Assembly (NCBI GenBank): GCA_902786365.1
Contig: CADACD010000027.1
Coordinates: 22,447 to 55,016, forward strand
Direction of reading: 5' to 3'
Source: an uncultured Lachnospiraceae bacterium
GTDB lineage: Bacteria; Bacillota; Clostridia; Lachnospirales; Lachnospiraceae
DNA length: 32,570 bases
Each line of letters starts with the position of its first letter. The first letter of the stretch is position 1. Shown here in pieces: positions 1 to 7,983 of this stretch. The notes beneath the pieces were generated by a model that saw nothing but the letters and a program-made list of their open reading frames with translations, ran no database searches and was not told the origin of the DNA. The translations under genes were made by a program, and so were the position numbers.

Positions 1-16
1 AAAATATAACTTCTAG

Positions 17-92
17 CAAATTTTACGAAGTAAAATTTGTGTAGTTCCGAAAGGAACTCATAAGTTAACGAGCAAAAATGCGCAGCATTTTT
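17..92. repeat. Cluster of three short hairpins upstream of the sce7726-family gene
   Basis: Three stem-loops follow each other closely. CAAATTTTAC (17-26) pairs with GTAAAATTTG (30-39) around GAA. AGTTCC (43-48) pairs with GGAACT (53-58) around a GAAA tetraloop. AAAAATGC (74-81) pairs with GCATTTTT (85-92) around GCA. None has a clean T-tract, so they do not look like ordinary terminators. The third hairpin and its flanks (AAGTTAACGAG, ACGAGTT) recur in altered form near 7984-8027, which suggests a dispersed palindromic element of this genome. The function is unknown. Confidence 0.5.
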
Positions 93-131
93 ACGAGTTT
101 TCACATACGATTTTAAAGGCAGGGATAACTG

Positions 132-884
132 GTGTTACACGATAAAGATATAAGAGAACCGTTGTTTGAATTCTTGGAGGAAATATATCCGGTCAACCGA
201 ACAATAGAAGAGAAAAGAATGGGGCGTTCCAGAGCAGATGCTGTAATGGTAACGCCTGATTCCATTTACGGAATCGAAATAAAAAGCGATGCAGATACAT
301 ATGCAAGACTTGCAAGCCAGGTAAAGGATTATGATTTGTATTTTGATTATAATTTTGTGGTTGTGGGGACAAGTCATGCCTTACATATAGAAGAACATGT
401 GCCAGAGTATTGGGGAATTATAACGGTTGAGTATACAGAGGATTCAGAGCAGCCAGAGGATTCGGAGCAGCCAGAGGATTCAGAGCAACCAGAGGATTCA
501 AAACAGCTGCAGCGGATTGAAAGCATGAAGGAAAGCAGTAAGACAAAGACCATAGATTTCTATATGCTCAGATATCCAAAGAAAAATCCAAATGTAAGCT
601 GGGAAAGAAAAATGAGTATGCTTTGGAGGCCGGAGATGGCTCATATTCAAGAGTTAAATGGTATGCATGCCTATAAACAAAAGAGTAAACTTTTTGTATT
701 GATGAAAATATTGGAAAAAGTCCCTTATGATATATTACAGACACAAATTTGTGCTGAATTGATGGAGCGTGATTATAGTACAATAAGCGAAAGAATATAT
801 GAATACAGAAAGGCAAATGCGAGACCGGGGAAAACTGTGCGTAGAAAGAAAAAAAGAAAAAAATATAAGGTGCTAATAAAATAA
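132..884 (+). CDS. sce7726 family protein (PD-(D/E)XK nuclease-like)
   Basis: This 250-residue protein starts at a GTG. It opens with the DKDIREPLFEFL pattern typical of sce7726-family proteins, followed by a nuclease-like core: Asp36 in RADAVMV, then Glu49-Ile-Lys51 in GIEIKSD, then the RLASQVKDYDLYFD stretch and the WGII strand. The D...ExK layout matches PD-(D/E)XK enzymes, so a DNA-acting role is plausible but not shown; the family is poorly characterised. A linker at about residues 103-126 is four tandem PEDSEQ-type units, and the C-terminus is very basic (KKKRKK), perhaps binding nucleic acid. No methyltransferase or toxin partner is adjacent. The rhomboid gene follows after 44 nt. Confidence 0.75.
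   Translation: MLHDKDIREPLFEFLEEIYPVNRTIEEKRMGRSRADAVMVTPDSIYGIEIKSDADTYARLASQVKDYDLYFDYNFVVVGTSHALHIEEHVPEYWGIITVEYTEDSEQPEDSEQPEDSEQPEDSKQLQRIESMKESSKTKTIDFYMLRYPKKNPNVSWERKMSMLWRPEMAHIQELNGMHAYKQKSKLFVLMKILEKVPYDILQTQICAELMERDYSTISERIYEYRKANARPGKTVRRKKKRKKYKVLIK
438..509 (+). repeat. 18-bp tandem repeat inside the sce7726-family gene
   Basis: Four head-to-tail copies of an 18-bp unit, gaggattcagagcagcca and close variants, start at 438, 456, 474 and 492. They encode the hexapeptide EDSEQP. The last copy is diverged (EDSKQL). Because the unit is a multiple of three, copy-number change would lengthen or shorten an acidic linker without breaking the frame. Confidence 0.9.
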
Positions 885-928
885 AAAAATTTATGGCAGA
901 ATATAGACAATAGAAAGGAATGGGTAAT

Positions 929-1531
929 ATGGAAAAAGAAAATCGGAAATTTAAAATAACATTTAATTCACCGGTGACACTTAGTTTCACAGCAATATGT
1001 TTTGTTGTAATGATATTAAATTATATTACCGCGGGTGCGAGCAACAGATTATTCTTTATCACATATCATTCGTCACTTAGTTCAGGATTTACATATATTC
1101 GTTTTTTTACACATGTGCTGGGACATTCGGGATGGCAGCATTTTATTGGAAATATGTCATACATCCTCCTTTTAGGACCACTGCTTGAGGAAAAGCATGG
1201 TTCTAAGAAAATAGTAATAGTAATATGTGTAACTGCGTTTGTAACAGGCATCATCAACTATATTTTCTTTTGGAAAATAGCACTTTGTGGAGCAAGTGGA
1301 GTGGTATTTGCATTTATTTTGCTTGCTTCATTTACGAATTTCAAAGAGGGTGAACTTCCACTTACAGTCATCCTTGTTGCAGTTATTTTTATTGGACAAC
1401 AGGTATATGAGGGCATTTTTGTTCAGGATAATATTTCAAATATGGCACATATTATTGGAGGCATTGTAGGTACAGTAATAGGATATAATTTGAATAAAAA
1501 AGATAGACAATTGGATTATAATAAATCATGA
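929..1531 (+). CDS. Rhomboid family intramembrane serine protease
   Basis: This 200-residue polytopic membrane protein carries the rhomboid signature. GASG holds the nucleophile Ser123, the partner His174 is in NMAHIIGG, and the HFIGNMSYILLLGPLLEE segment is the usual HxxxN helix. Rhomboids cut transmembrane segments inside the lipid bilayer; the substrate here is unknown. I chose the ATG at 929 because AAAGGA at 914-919 lies 9 nt upstream of it. An in-frame ATG at 920 abuts that site and is unlikely to be used. The short basic/polar tail (NKKDRQ) is presumably cytoplasmic. It may share a transcript with the gene 44 nt upstream. Confidence 0.88.
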   Translation: MEKENRKFKITFNSPVTLSFTAICFVVMILNYITAGASNRLFFITYHSSLSSGFTYIRFFTHVLGHSGWQHFIGNMSYILLLGPLLEEKHGSKKIVIVICVTAFVTGIINYIFFWKIALCGASGVVFAFILLASFTNFKEGELPLTVILVAVIFIGQQVYEGIFVQDNISNMAHIIGGIVGTVIGYNLNKKDRQLDYNKS

Positions 1532-1585
1532 TAAAATAATACATAAGATAGTAAATACATACAAAACAAATATAGAGGTATAGTG

Positions 1586-1681
1586 ATGAACAAAATTGAA
1601 CAGCAGTTTCTGACTGGAGAGAGAGCATTATTTGCGTCAGAAAATCTTGAGATAAGTAATACGATTTTTGATGAATCATAG
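1586..1681 (+). pseudogene. DUF3737 protein, N-terminal relic
   Basis: This short reading frame (31 codons) begins MNKIEQQFLTGERALF and continues ENLEISNTIFDES before TAG. It closely resembles the first ~30 residues of DUF3737 proteins, which normally run to about 280 residues and continue with a DGESPLKES segment. The rest of the gene is gone, and the next recognisable coding sequence is the malY relic 48 nt later. In my knowledge of Firmicutes genomes, DUF3737 and malY/patB genes are often neighbours, which fits a decayed two-gene operon. The family assignment rests on this N-terminal match only. Confidence 0.6.
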
Positions 1682-1729
1682 TGAATAGCTAAAGTAATAC
1701 AAAGTTGCCAAAATAGTCAGGAGGAAGAA

Positions 1730-1928
1730 ATGAAGTATAATTTTGATAAAATAATTGATAGAAGAAGCACCAATTCATTAAAGTGGAATGTGAATGAGAA
1801 TGAGCTGCCTATGTGGGTTTGGTGGAGAAAAATTTTTGAGATTAAATATAGCCTGCAACAAAGACGTCCTTTATGATGGTCTTTACAGACTTAAGAAAGG
1901 GGTGGATTTGTATCACAGTAACACATAG
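1730..1928 (+). pseudogene. malY: malY/patB-type PLP-dependent C-S lyase, internally deleted relic
   Basis: AGGAGG at 1719-1724 precedes an ATG whose frame reads MKYNFDKIIDRRSTNSLKW and then NENELPMWV, the standard opening of MalY/PatB aminotransferase-fold lyases. After codon 30 the sequence jumps. In another frame it reads GEKFLRLNIACNKDVL followed by LYRLKKGVDLYHSNT and TAG at 1926-1928, which is the standard C-terminal end of the same family. About 320 of the usual ~390 codons, including the PLP-lysine, are missing. The join lies near 1817-1825 and shifts the frame, so the product would be a 48-residue scrap ending at 1876. This is clearly non-functional. Confidence 0.82.
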
Positions 1929-1989
1929 CAATCAATTACAACATTTCATTTTCTTTTATTAATAATGACAAAATGGAGGAAAGAGATTC

Positions 1990-2571
1990 ATGATGAAAAA
2001 TAAAAGAAAAACATTAATCATAACAATGTGTGCATTATTTGCAGCACTGATTTCTGTATTTTCGCAGGTTCAGATTCCACTTCCGCAGATACCAATTAAT
2101 CTGGCATTGGCTGCAGTATATCTTGCAGGAGTGATATTAGGACCTGCTTATGGTTCGTTATCAGTGATTGTATTTGTACTTCTTGGAATTGTCGGTGTGC
2201 CTGTATTTGCTGGATTCAGAGGAGGTCTTGACGTGATAACAGGAGCGACCGGAGGATACATAGTCGGCTATATCACATGTGCATTTCTTACAGGACTGAT
2301 TGTAAAGTATACAAGTGATAAAATCTATGTTGTTGCTATTGCAATGTTTCTTGGAATGGTGTCGTGTTATGTTCTCGGAACAATGTGGTTTATGACTATG
2401 TCAGGAACATCATTAAAAGCGGCACTTACGGTATGTGTACTTCCATTTTTACCGGGAGATGCAGTGAAAATAGTGTTGTCCTCAGTGGTCGCCAACAGGA
2501 TAAGACATTCGGTGGAAGAAGTGTACGAATTGAATCCCTGCCGGCATAAATGCATAGACAACATTTTTTGA
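1990..2571 (+). CDS. bioY: Biotin transporter BioY (ECF substrate-binding subunit)
   Basis: This 193-residue membrane protein is the S-component that captures biotin and docks on the shared ECF energising module (EcfA/A'/T), which is not in this window. Family features seen are QVQIPLPQIPINL near residue 30, the LAGVILGPAYGSLSV segment, FAGFRGGLDVITGATGGYIVGY, and LPFLPGDAVKIVLSS near the end, spread over about six hydrophobic helices. GGAGG at 1976-1980 sits 9 nt before the ATG. No BirA-type operator is evident upstream. It is followed by proA after 45 nt, though the functions are unrelated. The last ~20 residues (NPCRHKCIDNIF) are an unusual hydrophilic tail. Confidence 0.92.
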   Translation: MMKNKRKTLIITMCALFAALISVFSQVQIPLPQIPINLALAAVYLAGVILGPAYGSLSVIVFVLLGIVGVPVFAGFRGGLDVITGATGGYIVGYITCAFLTGLIVKYTSDKIYVVAIAMFLGMVSCYVLGTMWFMTMSGTSLKAALTVCVLPFLPGDAVKIVLSSVVANRIRHSVEEVYELNPCRHKCIDNIF

Positions 2572-2616
2572 CACTATAAATTTATTATGATATGATAACC
2601 GCTGAAGGAGGTAATT

Positions 2617-3912
2617 ATGAAAACAGATATGACAATTAAAGAACAGACAAAGTTGATGAAACTTGAAAGTTCCAAGATGGCAGCAATGTCACTTGAGGTG
2701 AGAAACAATGCATTAAAAGCAGTTGCAGATGAACTGATAGCAAAAAAAGAAGAAATCATCCGTGCCAATGAAGAGGATTTAAAAAAAGCTGAGGAAGACG
2801 GATTGCAGAAATCTGTATTAAAAAGATTAAAATTTAATGAAGAGAAAATCAATGGTGTAGTTGAAGGAATTAACGATTTAATCAATCTTACGGATCCACT
2901 TGGAAAGGTACAGATGAAAAGAGAACTTGATGAGGGCTTACTGTTAATCAGAGAAAGTTGTCCAATCGGTGTTATCGGGGTGATATTTGAATCAAGGCCT
3001 GATGCAATGGTGCAGATTTCCACACTTTGCATCAAAAGTGGAAATTGTGCGATATTAAAAGGTGGAAGCGAAGCTATGAACACTAATAGGGTTGTATTTA
3101 ATATTATATACAACGCTGCCGTCAATGCTGGACTTCCAAAGAACTGCATGATGCAGATTGAGGCAAGGGAAGATATCACAGCAATTCTTGACTGCCATGA
3201 GTCGGTTGATTTATTGATACCAAGAGGTTCTAATGCATTTGTCCAGTACATCATGAGCAACACAAAGATTCCTGTCATGGGACATGCGGACGGAATCTGC
3301 CATATCTATGCAGATAAAGATGCAGATATCGAAAAAGCAGTTAAGATTATCATTGATTCTAAGACACAGTACACAGCAGTATGTAATGCCACAGAAACAC
3401 TTCTTGTTCATGAGGACATTTTAGAAAAACTTATGCCTGTTTTAAATGAAGCATTTAAGACAAAAAATGTGGAGGTAAGAGGCACTCAGAAGATAAGAAA
3501 TATCATAGACTGTGAACAGGCGACAGAGGAAGATTTTGCGACAGAATATCTTGATTTGATTATTTCAGTGAAATCTGTAAATAATATTGATGAGGCGATT
3601 GAACATATTAATCGATATGGTTCACATCATACAGACTGTATCATAACAGAAGATGACAAGGCGGCAGAATATTTTATGCAGAATGTTGATTCTGCAGGTG
3701 TGTATAAAAACTGTTCCACAAGATTTGCAGATGGCTATAGATACGGCTTTGGAGCAGAAGTGGGAATCAGCACAGGAAAACTTCATGCGAGAGGTCCGGT
3801 AGGACTGGAAGGTTTGTGCACATATAAATACAAATTATATGGTGATGGACATATTGTGGATGATTATGCGGCGGGCAGAAAAAAGTTTCATTTTAAGGAT
3901 GAGCAGATATAA
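2617..3912 (+). CDS. proA: Glutamate-5-semialdehyde dehydrogenase (gamma-glutamyl phosphate reductase)
   Basis: This 431-residue protein catalyses the second step of proline synthesis: NADPH-dependent reduction of gamma-glutamyl phosphate to glutamate semialdehyde in the cytosol. The aldehyde-dehydrogenase fold shows the ProA motifs IGVIGVIFESRPDA, LKGGSEA, LLIPRGSN and VMGHADGICH. The catalytic Cys256 is in TAVCNATETLLVH, and the C-terminal signature GAEVGISTGKLHARGPVGLE is present. Length is typical. A strong AAGGAGG site precedes the ATG. The usual partner proB (glutamate kinase) is not adjacent, so it must lie elsewhere. No clear terminator follows. Confidence 0.96.
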   Translation: MKTDMTIKEQTKLMKLESSKMAAMSLEVRNNALKAVADELIAKKEEIIRANEEDLKKAEEDGLQKSVLKRLKFNEEKINGVVEGINDLINLTDPLGKVQMKRELDEGLLLIRESCPIGVIGVIFESRPDAMVQISTLCIKSGNCAILKGGSEAMNTNRVVFNIIYNAAVNAGLPKNCMMQIEAREDITAILDCHESVDLLIPRGSNAFVQYIMSNTKIPVMGHADGICHIYADKDADIEKAVKIIIDSKTQYTAVCNATETLLVHEDILEKLMPVLNEAFKTKNVEVRGTQKIRNIIDCEQATEEDFATEYLDLIISVKSVNNIDEAIEHINRYGSHHTDCIITEDDKAAEYFMQNVDSAGVYKNCSTRFADGYRYGFGAEVGISTGKLHARGPVGLEGLCTYKYKLYGDGHIVDDYAAGRKKFHFKDEQI

Positions 3913-3967
3913 AGATTTTTAGAAATTCGACCGGAATATTACAAATTCAACTGAAATAGAGAATTGA

Positions 3968-3984
3968 TTTGATAGATAATCAAA
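3968..3984. promoter_or_regulatory. Dyad upstream of the BI-1 gene, possible operator
   Basis: TTTGAT and ATCAAA form a perfect inverted repeat with a 5-nt centre (AGATA). It lies about 20 nt before a TATAAT at 4004-4009 that has no good -35. A second, better-spaced promoter lies downstream at 4079-4107. The dyad could be a repressor site or simply AT-rich chance symmetry. Confidence 0.25.
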
Positions 3985-4078
3985 TATATCAGTTGATATA
4001 GAGTATAATGGTAAATGGTTTAAAAGAATGAAATTGTAAAATAAAGATAAAGAAATAATAAAATTTGTGTGATAATTC

Positions 4079-4107
4079 TTGAATAAATCAAACGAATGTG
4101 ATATGAT
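4079..4107 (+). promoter_or_regulatory. Predicted sigma-A promoter of the BI-1 gene
   Basis: TTGAAT (4079-4084) and TATGAT (4102-4107) are separated by 17 nt, about 58 nt upstream of the chosen start codon at 4165. Confidence 0.5.
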
Positions 4108-4164
4108 GTCACGAAATAAGAAAACAATATTATTTAAGTTTAGATTACAGAAAGGATGTTTGTT

Positions 4165-5292
4165 ATGGAAGGAAGAAATTATAACCAGAATGACAATGGC
4201 TACAATAACAGCTATAATGGCAATTATGACAATAGCGGCTATAACAATAATTATAACAGCTATAGTGGCAGTTACAACAATAATAATTATAGCAGTTATA
4301 ATGGCTATAACGCAGGAAATAGCAATGCAAATAACGACTATATGAACAATTCGTATGATAACAATAATTATATGAACAATTCATACAACAATGGAAATGG
4401 TAACTATATGAATAATAACTCCTATAATAATGGAAATAACGGTTATTCCTATAATAATGGAGGCAATGGCGGTTATGGAAATGGTAACTATGGTAATAAT
4501 AACTACAATGATTATACGAGAAATAATATGAATGGAAGTTATCAGGGAGGCTTTAACAGCTACGGTGGAAATGACTACAATACAGGTTATAACAATGTAT
4601 ATTCAGGAAGCTATTCAACATCATCAGTAAATGAAGACATCAAATCCCAGATTATCATGCGTTCATTTATTGTAATGTTGGTTTCACTATTGGTGACAGG
4701 TATTGTATCTGTTATTGTAGCAGGTAATGAAACATTGTTTAATAATATGATTCTTAACGACAGTTTTTATATATGGTTTTTAGCAGAAATTGGTGTCGTG
4801 ATAGGTGCACAGTATGCAATCAGAAAAAGAAACATAACTTTAGCCGGTGTATTATACTTTGCTTACGCTGCTATGAATGGTATCACATTTTCAGTGATAT
4901 TCTATGTATTCCAGTTAGAGTCAATAGAGAGCGTTCTATTTATTACAGCACTATTGTTTGGAATGATGGCAGCAATTGGATATGTGACAAAGAAAGATTT
5001 GTCATCAGTAGGAAGTATTGGTATGATGCTTCTTCTGGGTGTTATTTTAGTGTCAATTGTTAATATGCTGATACTTCACAGTTCAGGATTGGATCTTTTT
5101 ATGGATTATGTGGTTGTGTTTATTTTTGTAGGACTTACTGCATATGATACACAGAAGATGAAAAGAGTTGCAGCCACAGCATCAGAAAGCGAAATCAATG
5201 TATTGGCATTATATTGTGGATTTGAGTTATATCTTGATTTCTTGAATTTGTTTATCAGATTGTTAAGTATAATGGGAAAGAGAAGAAGATAA
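4165..5292 (+). CDS. Bax inhibitor-1/YccA family membrane protein with long Asn-rich N-terminus
   Basis: This 375-residue protein has two parts. Residues ~1-155 are low-complexity, built almost only from Asn, Tyr, Gly and Ser with loose YNNGNG- and YMNNSY-like repeats. Residues ~160-375 form a seven-helix BI-1/TMBIM domain, shown by SIGMMLLLGVILVS and the diagnostic GLTAYDTQKMKR near the C-terminus. BI-1 proteins are integral membrane proteins, some acting as calcium leak channels; bacterial roles are unclear. The ATG at 4165 is preferred because AGAAAGGA ends 8 nt before it; the in-frame ATG at 4156 overlaps that site. The long head is far beyond the ordinary family length. The next gene follows after 50 nt. 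Confidence 0.88.
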   Translation: MEGRNYNQNDNGYNNSYNGNYDNSGYNNNYNSYSGSYNNNNYSSYNGYNAGNSNANNDYMNNSYDNNNYMNNSYNNGNGNYMNNNSYNNGNNGYSYNNGGNGGYGNGNYGNNNYNDYTRNNMNGSYQGGFNSYGGNDYNTGYNNVYSGSYSTSSVNEDIKSQIIMRSFIVMLVSLLVTGIVSVIVAGNETLFNNMILNDSFYIWFLAEIGVVIGAQYAIRKRNITLAGVLYFAYAAMNGITFSVIFYVFQLESIESVLFITALLFGMMAAIGYVTKKDLSSVGSIGMMLLLGVILVSIVNMLILHSSGLDLFMDYVVVFIFVGLTAYDTQKMKRVAATASESEINVLALYCGFELYLDFLNLFIRLLSIMGKRRR

Positions 5293-5342
5293 TAAAGTAA
5301 AAATGTGAAATATTGCAAAGCAAGGGATAAGAAAAGCAGGAT

Positions 5343-6011
5343 ATGATTAAGATAGCGATTGGAATGCTTCTGATAGCCTTTGATTATGTGATAAGTCCTG
5401 ATGGAAAAATGAAGATTGATTTACTGCCTGATTTCATAGGATATGCCATTATAGTATATGGTTTTTATAAAATTTTAAAAAACTGTAATATATATAGTGA
5501 CAAATCTAATAAGGAAAATGGCGGTAAATCAATTTCTGTTAAGGCAGGTAAAGTAGCTTCCGTAAAAAAAGGAAAAAATAAGCATAAGGCAGAAGAAACA
5601 TATAAAACGAATTTAAAAGAAAAAGCGAAGCAGGGCGTGACAGCATCTGTAATAGTATGTATATTGACTTATATAGCATATTTGCTTGATATGTATGGAG
5701 TGCTGGTTAAGATGCCTGCTATGGCAGTCGGAGCGATAAGCATGATATCAGATCTTTCGATGCTTCTTGTGATGTATCTGTATATACAGATTTTGTTAGC
5801 ATTACAGGGTGAGAATTTCCATTTTCAGATTGAAAGAATGATGTTTTTATGGAAAATGACAATACTTTGCATTGCATGTGAATACATTTCATTTTCAGTT
5901 GATGCAGCAACAATGACATTTGTTGTTTTTGAGAAAATTTTATTAATTATATTTATATGTTATATTCTGACATCATCATTGACGTATAAAGAAAAATTTT
6001 TGAGACGATAG
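5343..6011 (+). CDS. Membrane protein of unknown function
   Basis: This 222-residue protein is one I do not recognise. It has a hydrophobic N-terminal segment followed by DLLPDFIGYAIIVYGFYKIL. A strongly basic hydrophilic stretch (about residues 48-95, rich in Lys) comes next, then four more hydrophobic helices in the C-terminal half. A total of five or six membrane segments with a cytoplasmic basic loop is likely. It starts 50 nt after the BI-1 gene and ends just before a strong terminator, so the two are probably co-transcribed. No catalytic motif is visible. Confidence 0.65.
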   Translation: MIKIAIGMLLIAFDYVISPDGKMKIDLLPDFIGYAIIVYGFYKILKNCNIYSDKSNKENGGKSISVKAGKVASVKKGKNKHKAEETYKTNLKEKAKQGVTASVIVCILTYIAYLLDMYGVLVKMPAMAVGAISMISDLSMLLVMYLYIQILLALQGENFHFQIERMMFLWKMTILCIACEYISFSVDAATMTFVVFEKILLIIFICYILTSSLTYKEKFLRR

Positions 6012-6035
6012 TGGCAGATATCGTATTTATAGAAA

Positions 6036-6068
6036 AACAGCTTACAGGAAACTGTAGGCTGTTTTTTT
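6036..6068 (+). terminator. Rho-independent terminator after the BI-1 gene pair
   Basis: A 12-bp stem, AACAGCTTACAG with CTGTAGGCTGTT (one G-T wobble), closes a GAAA tetraloop and runs into seven Ts. Confidence 0.92.
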
Positions 6069-6140
6069 GCTATTTTACGATTTGACAAAATCTGTGGGAT
6101 TTGTCTTGGTTAAAATGCAGATAAAATCAAAAAAAACTGA

Positions 6141-6170
6141 TTGACGATATTGATTATGAATAGTTATAAT
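6141..6170 (+). promoter_or_regulatory. Predicted promoter of the amylase gene
   Basis: TTGACG (6141-6146) and TATAAT (6165-6170) are 18 nt apart, 51 nt before the GTG start. This differs from the TTGCAA-type promoters of the three surface genes that follow. Confidence 0.65.
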
Positions 6171-6221
6171 GAACAGTGGATATATTATTTAAATTTGTAA
6201 TCACATTAGGAGGTATTTTTT

Positions 6222-7982
6222 GTGAAAAAGAAAAACATTATTTTAAAAAGGGCTGTGTCAGGTCTTGCTGCATCACTGCTTGCAGTGTCGATGATTTTCA
6301 CAGGCTGTGGAAAGAGCAGTGGCAATAGCAGTAGTAGCACTACAACAGGTGGTGCTAATACAAACACAAGTGAGACTTCTACTACAGCAAGGGAAGAACA
6401 AGAGACATCACCAAGGATTGAACTTGAGGGAGAGGAAGTTCCCTCACAGCTTGCGACAACGCTGAATGTCATTGATGATAAAAATAGAAATTACTATGAG
6501 ATATTTGTTGCATCATTTTATGACAGTGATGGAGATGGCATGGGAGATCTTCAGGGTATCATAGAAAAACTCGATTATATCAATGATGGAGATCCGAATA
6601 CGGATACAGATCTTGGCTGTAACGGAATCTGGTTGATGCCGATTAATCCCTCATCATCATATCACAAATATGATGTAAAGGATTATAAAGCAATTGATGA
6701 ACAGTATGGAACACTAGATGATTTCAAGCAGTTGATAGAGGAATGCAATAAAAGAGGCATTACTGTCATTGTTGATTTGGTAATGAATCACACAGCACTT
6801 GGAAATCAGTGGTTTAAAGATGCAGTAACATATTTAAAAGATCTTCCGGATGATAAAGAGCCGAATGCAGCAGAATGTAAGTATGTTGATTATTATACAT
6901 TTGTCAAAGGAGAACAGGTAGGTAATTATTATCAGGCCGGTTCGTCAGCATATTACTATGAAGGGATGTTTTCACAGCAGATGCCGGATTTGAATCTTGA
7001 CAATCCTAATGTGAGAGCTGAATTTGAAGATATTGCAAAATTCTGGCTTGACCTTGGAGTTGGAGGCTTCAGACTTGATGCAGCAAAGGAATACTTTTCA
7101 GGACAGACAGATAAGAATGTAGAGGTTCTTACATGGTTTAATAATTATGTAAAGAGTGTTAATCCGGAGGCATATATTGTAGCAGAAACATGGACTCCGG
7201 AATATGCAAGATATCTTGACAGCGGAATTGACAGTGCATTTGATTTCAGTTATTCGGGCATTGATGGAAACATCACATTTACAGCACGTAATTCAGATCC
7301 TACATATGATGGTTTGTATTTCGCCAATTGTCTTTTAAAAACACAGGAAAGTGTACAAAGTCATTCGCAGACAGCAGTGCAGGCGCCATTCCTTAGCAAT
7401 CATGACCTTGACAGACCGGCAGCGTACCTTGCTTATGGTGAAGAAAAGATTAAATTTGCACATGGACTTTTGAGCATAATGAACGGTTCAACATTTATCT
7501 ACTATGGTGATGAGATAGGTATTGGCGGTACCGGTGCAGATGAAAATAAGCGTTCGCCTATGATTTGGTCAAGCACAGATACAACAGGACAGTGTAATGG
7601 ACCGATAAACATGAAAAAAGATGAGGTTATCAATAAATTTGCATCGGTTGAGGAACAGCTTCAGGACGAATATTCAATTCTTTCCTATGTAAAACATGCC
7701 ATGAAACTCAGAAATATGTTCCCGGAGATAGCAAGAGGAACAGTTGAGTTAGTTGAAGAAGTAACTGATACAGATATATGTGCGATTTCTAAGACATATA
7801 ACGGAAGTAAGATTATCATCCTTGCTAATACAAATAAAACAGAGACAAAATGTGTTGAATTGTCAAGAGCAAACAATGGCTATACATGTATACAGGGTAT
7901 CCTTACTGTAGGTGCAGACCAGCCTTATCAGGTGGAGGACACAATTGTACTGCCACCAAATGCGATTGTGATACTGAAATAA
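6222..7982 (+). CDS. Secreted lipoprotein alpha-amylase, GH13 (subfamily 36-like)
   Basis: This 586-residue enzyme is predicted to cleave alpha-1,4 links in starch or maltodextrins at the outer face of the membrane. A basic, hydrophobic signal ends in FTGC, giving lipidation at Cys29, followed by a Ser/Thr/Asn linker. GH13 landmarks: DLVMNH (185-190); MPDLN (254-258), the region-V form used by the intermediate GH13_36 group; nucleophile Asp286 in GFRLDAAKEYF; acid/base Glu322 in AETW; Asp395 in SNHDLDR. DSDGDGMGD near residue 105 resembles a calcium loop. A beta domain ends in LPPNAIVILK. AGGAGGT precedes the GTG start. Three secreted surface proteins follow, suggesting a joint role in starch use. 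Confidence 0.92.
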   Translation: MKKKNIILKRAVSGLAASLLAVSMIFTGCGKSSGNSSSSTTTGGANTNTSETSTTAREEQETSPRIELEGEEVPSQLATTLNVIDDKNRNYYEIFVASFYDSDGDGMGDLQGIIEKLDYINDGDPNTDTDLGCNGIWLMPINPSSSYHKYDVKDYKAIDEQYGTLDDFKQLIEECNKRGITVIVDLVMNHTALGNQWFKDAVTYLKDLPDDKEPNAAECKYVDYYTFVKGEQVGNYYQAGSSAYYYEGMFSQQMPDLNLDNPNVRAEFEDIAKFWLDLGVGGFRLDAAKEYFSGQTDKNVEVLTWFNNYVKSVNPEAYIVAETWTPEYARYLDSGIDSAFDFSYSGIDGNITFTARNSDPTYDGLYFANCLLKTQESVQSHSQTAVQAPFLSNHDLDRPAAYLAYGEEKIKFAHGLLSIMNGSTFIYYGDEIGIGGTGADENKRSPMIWSSTDTTGQCNGPINMKKDEVINKFASVEEQLQDEYSILSYVKHAMKLRNMFPEIARGTVELVEEVTDTDICAISKTYNGSKIIILANTNKTETKCVELSRANNGYTCIQGILTVGADQPYQVEDTIVLPPNAIVILK

Positions 7983-7983
7983 C

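Noticed and set aside
438-509. The repeats in the sce7726 gene as a CRISPR-like array
   Set aside because: They are contiguous 18-bp in-frame units with no spacers, so they are coding tandem repeats.
1730-1876. The malY remnant as a genuine 48-residue gene
   Set aside because: The last 18 codons are the family C-terminus read in the wrong frame, which shows a deletion product.
4079-4345. A separate 88-residue gene overlapping the start of the BI-1 gene
   Set aside because: Its Ile/Thr/Ala-rich product is an out-of-frame reading of the Asn/Tyr repeat codons and has no ribosome site.
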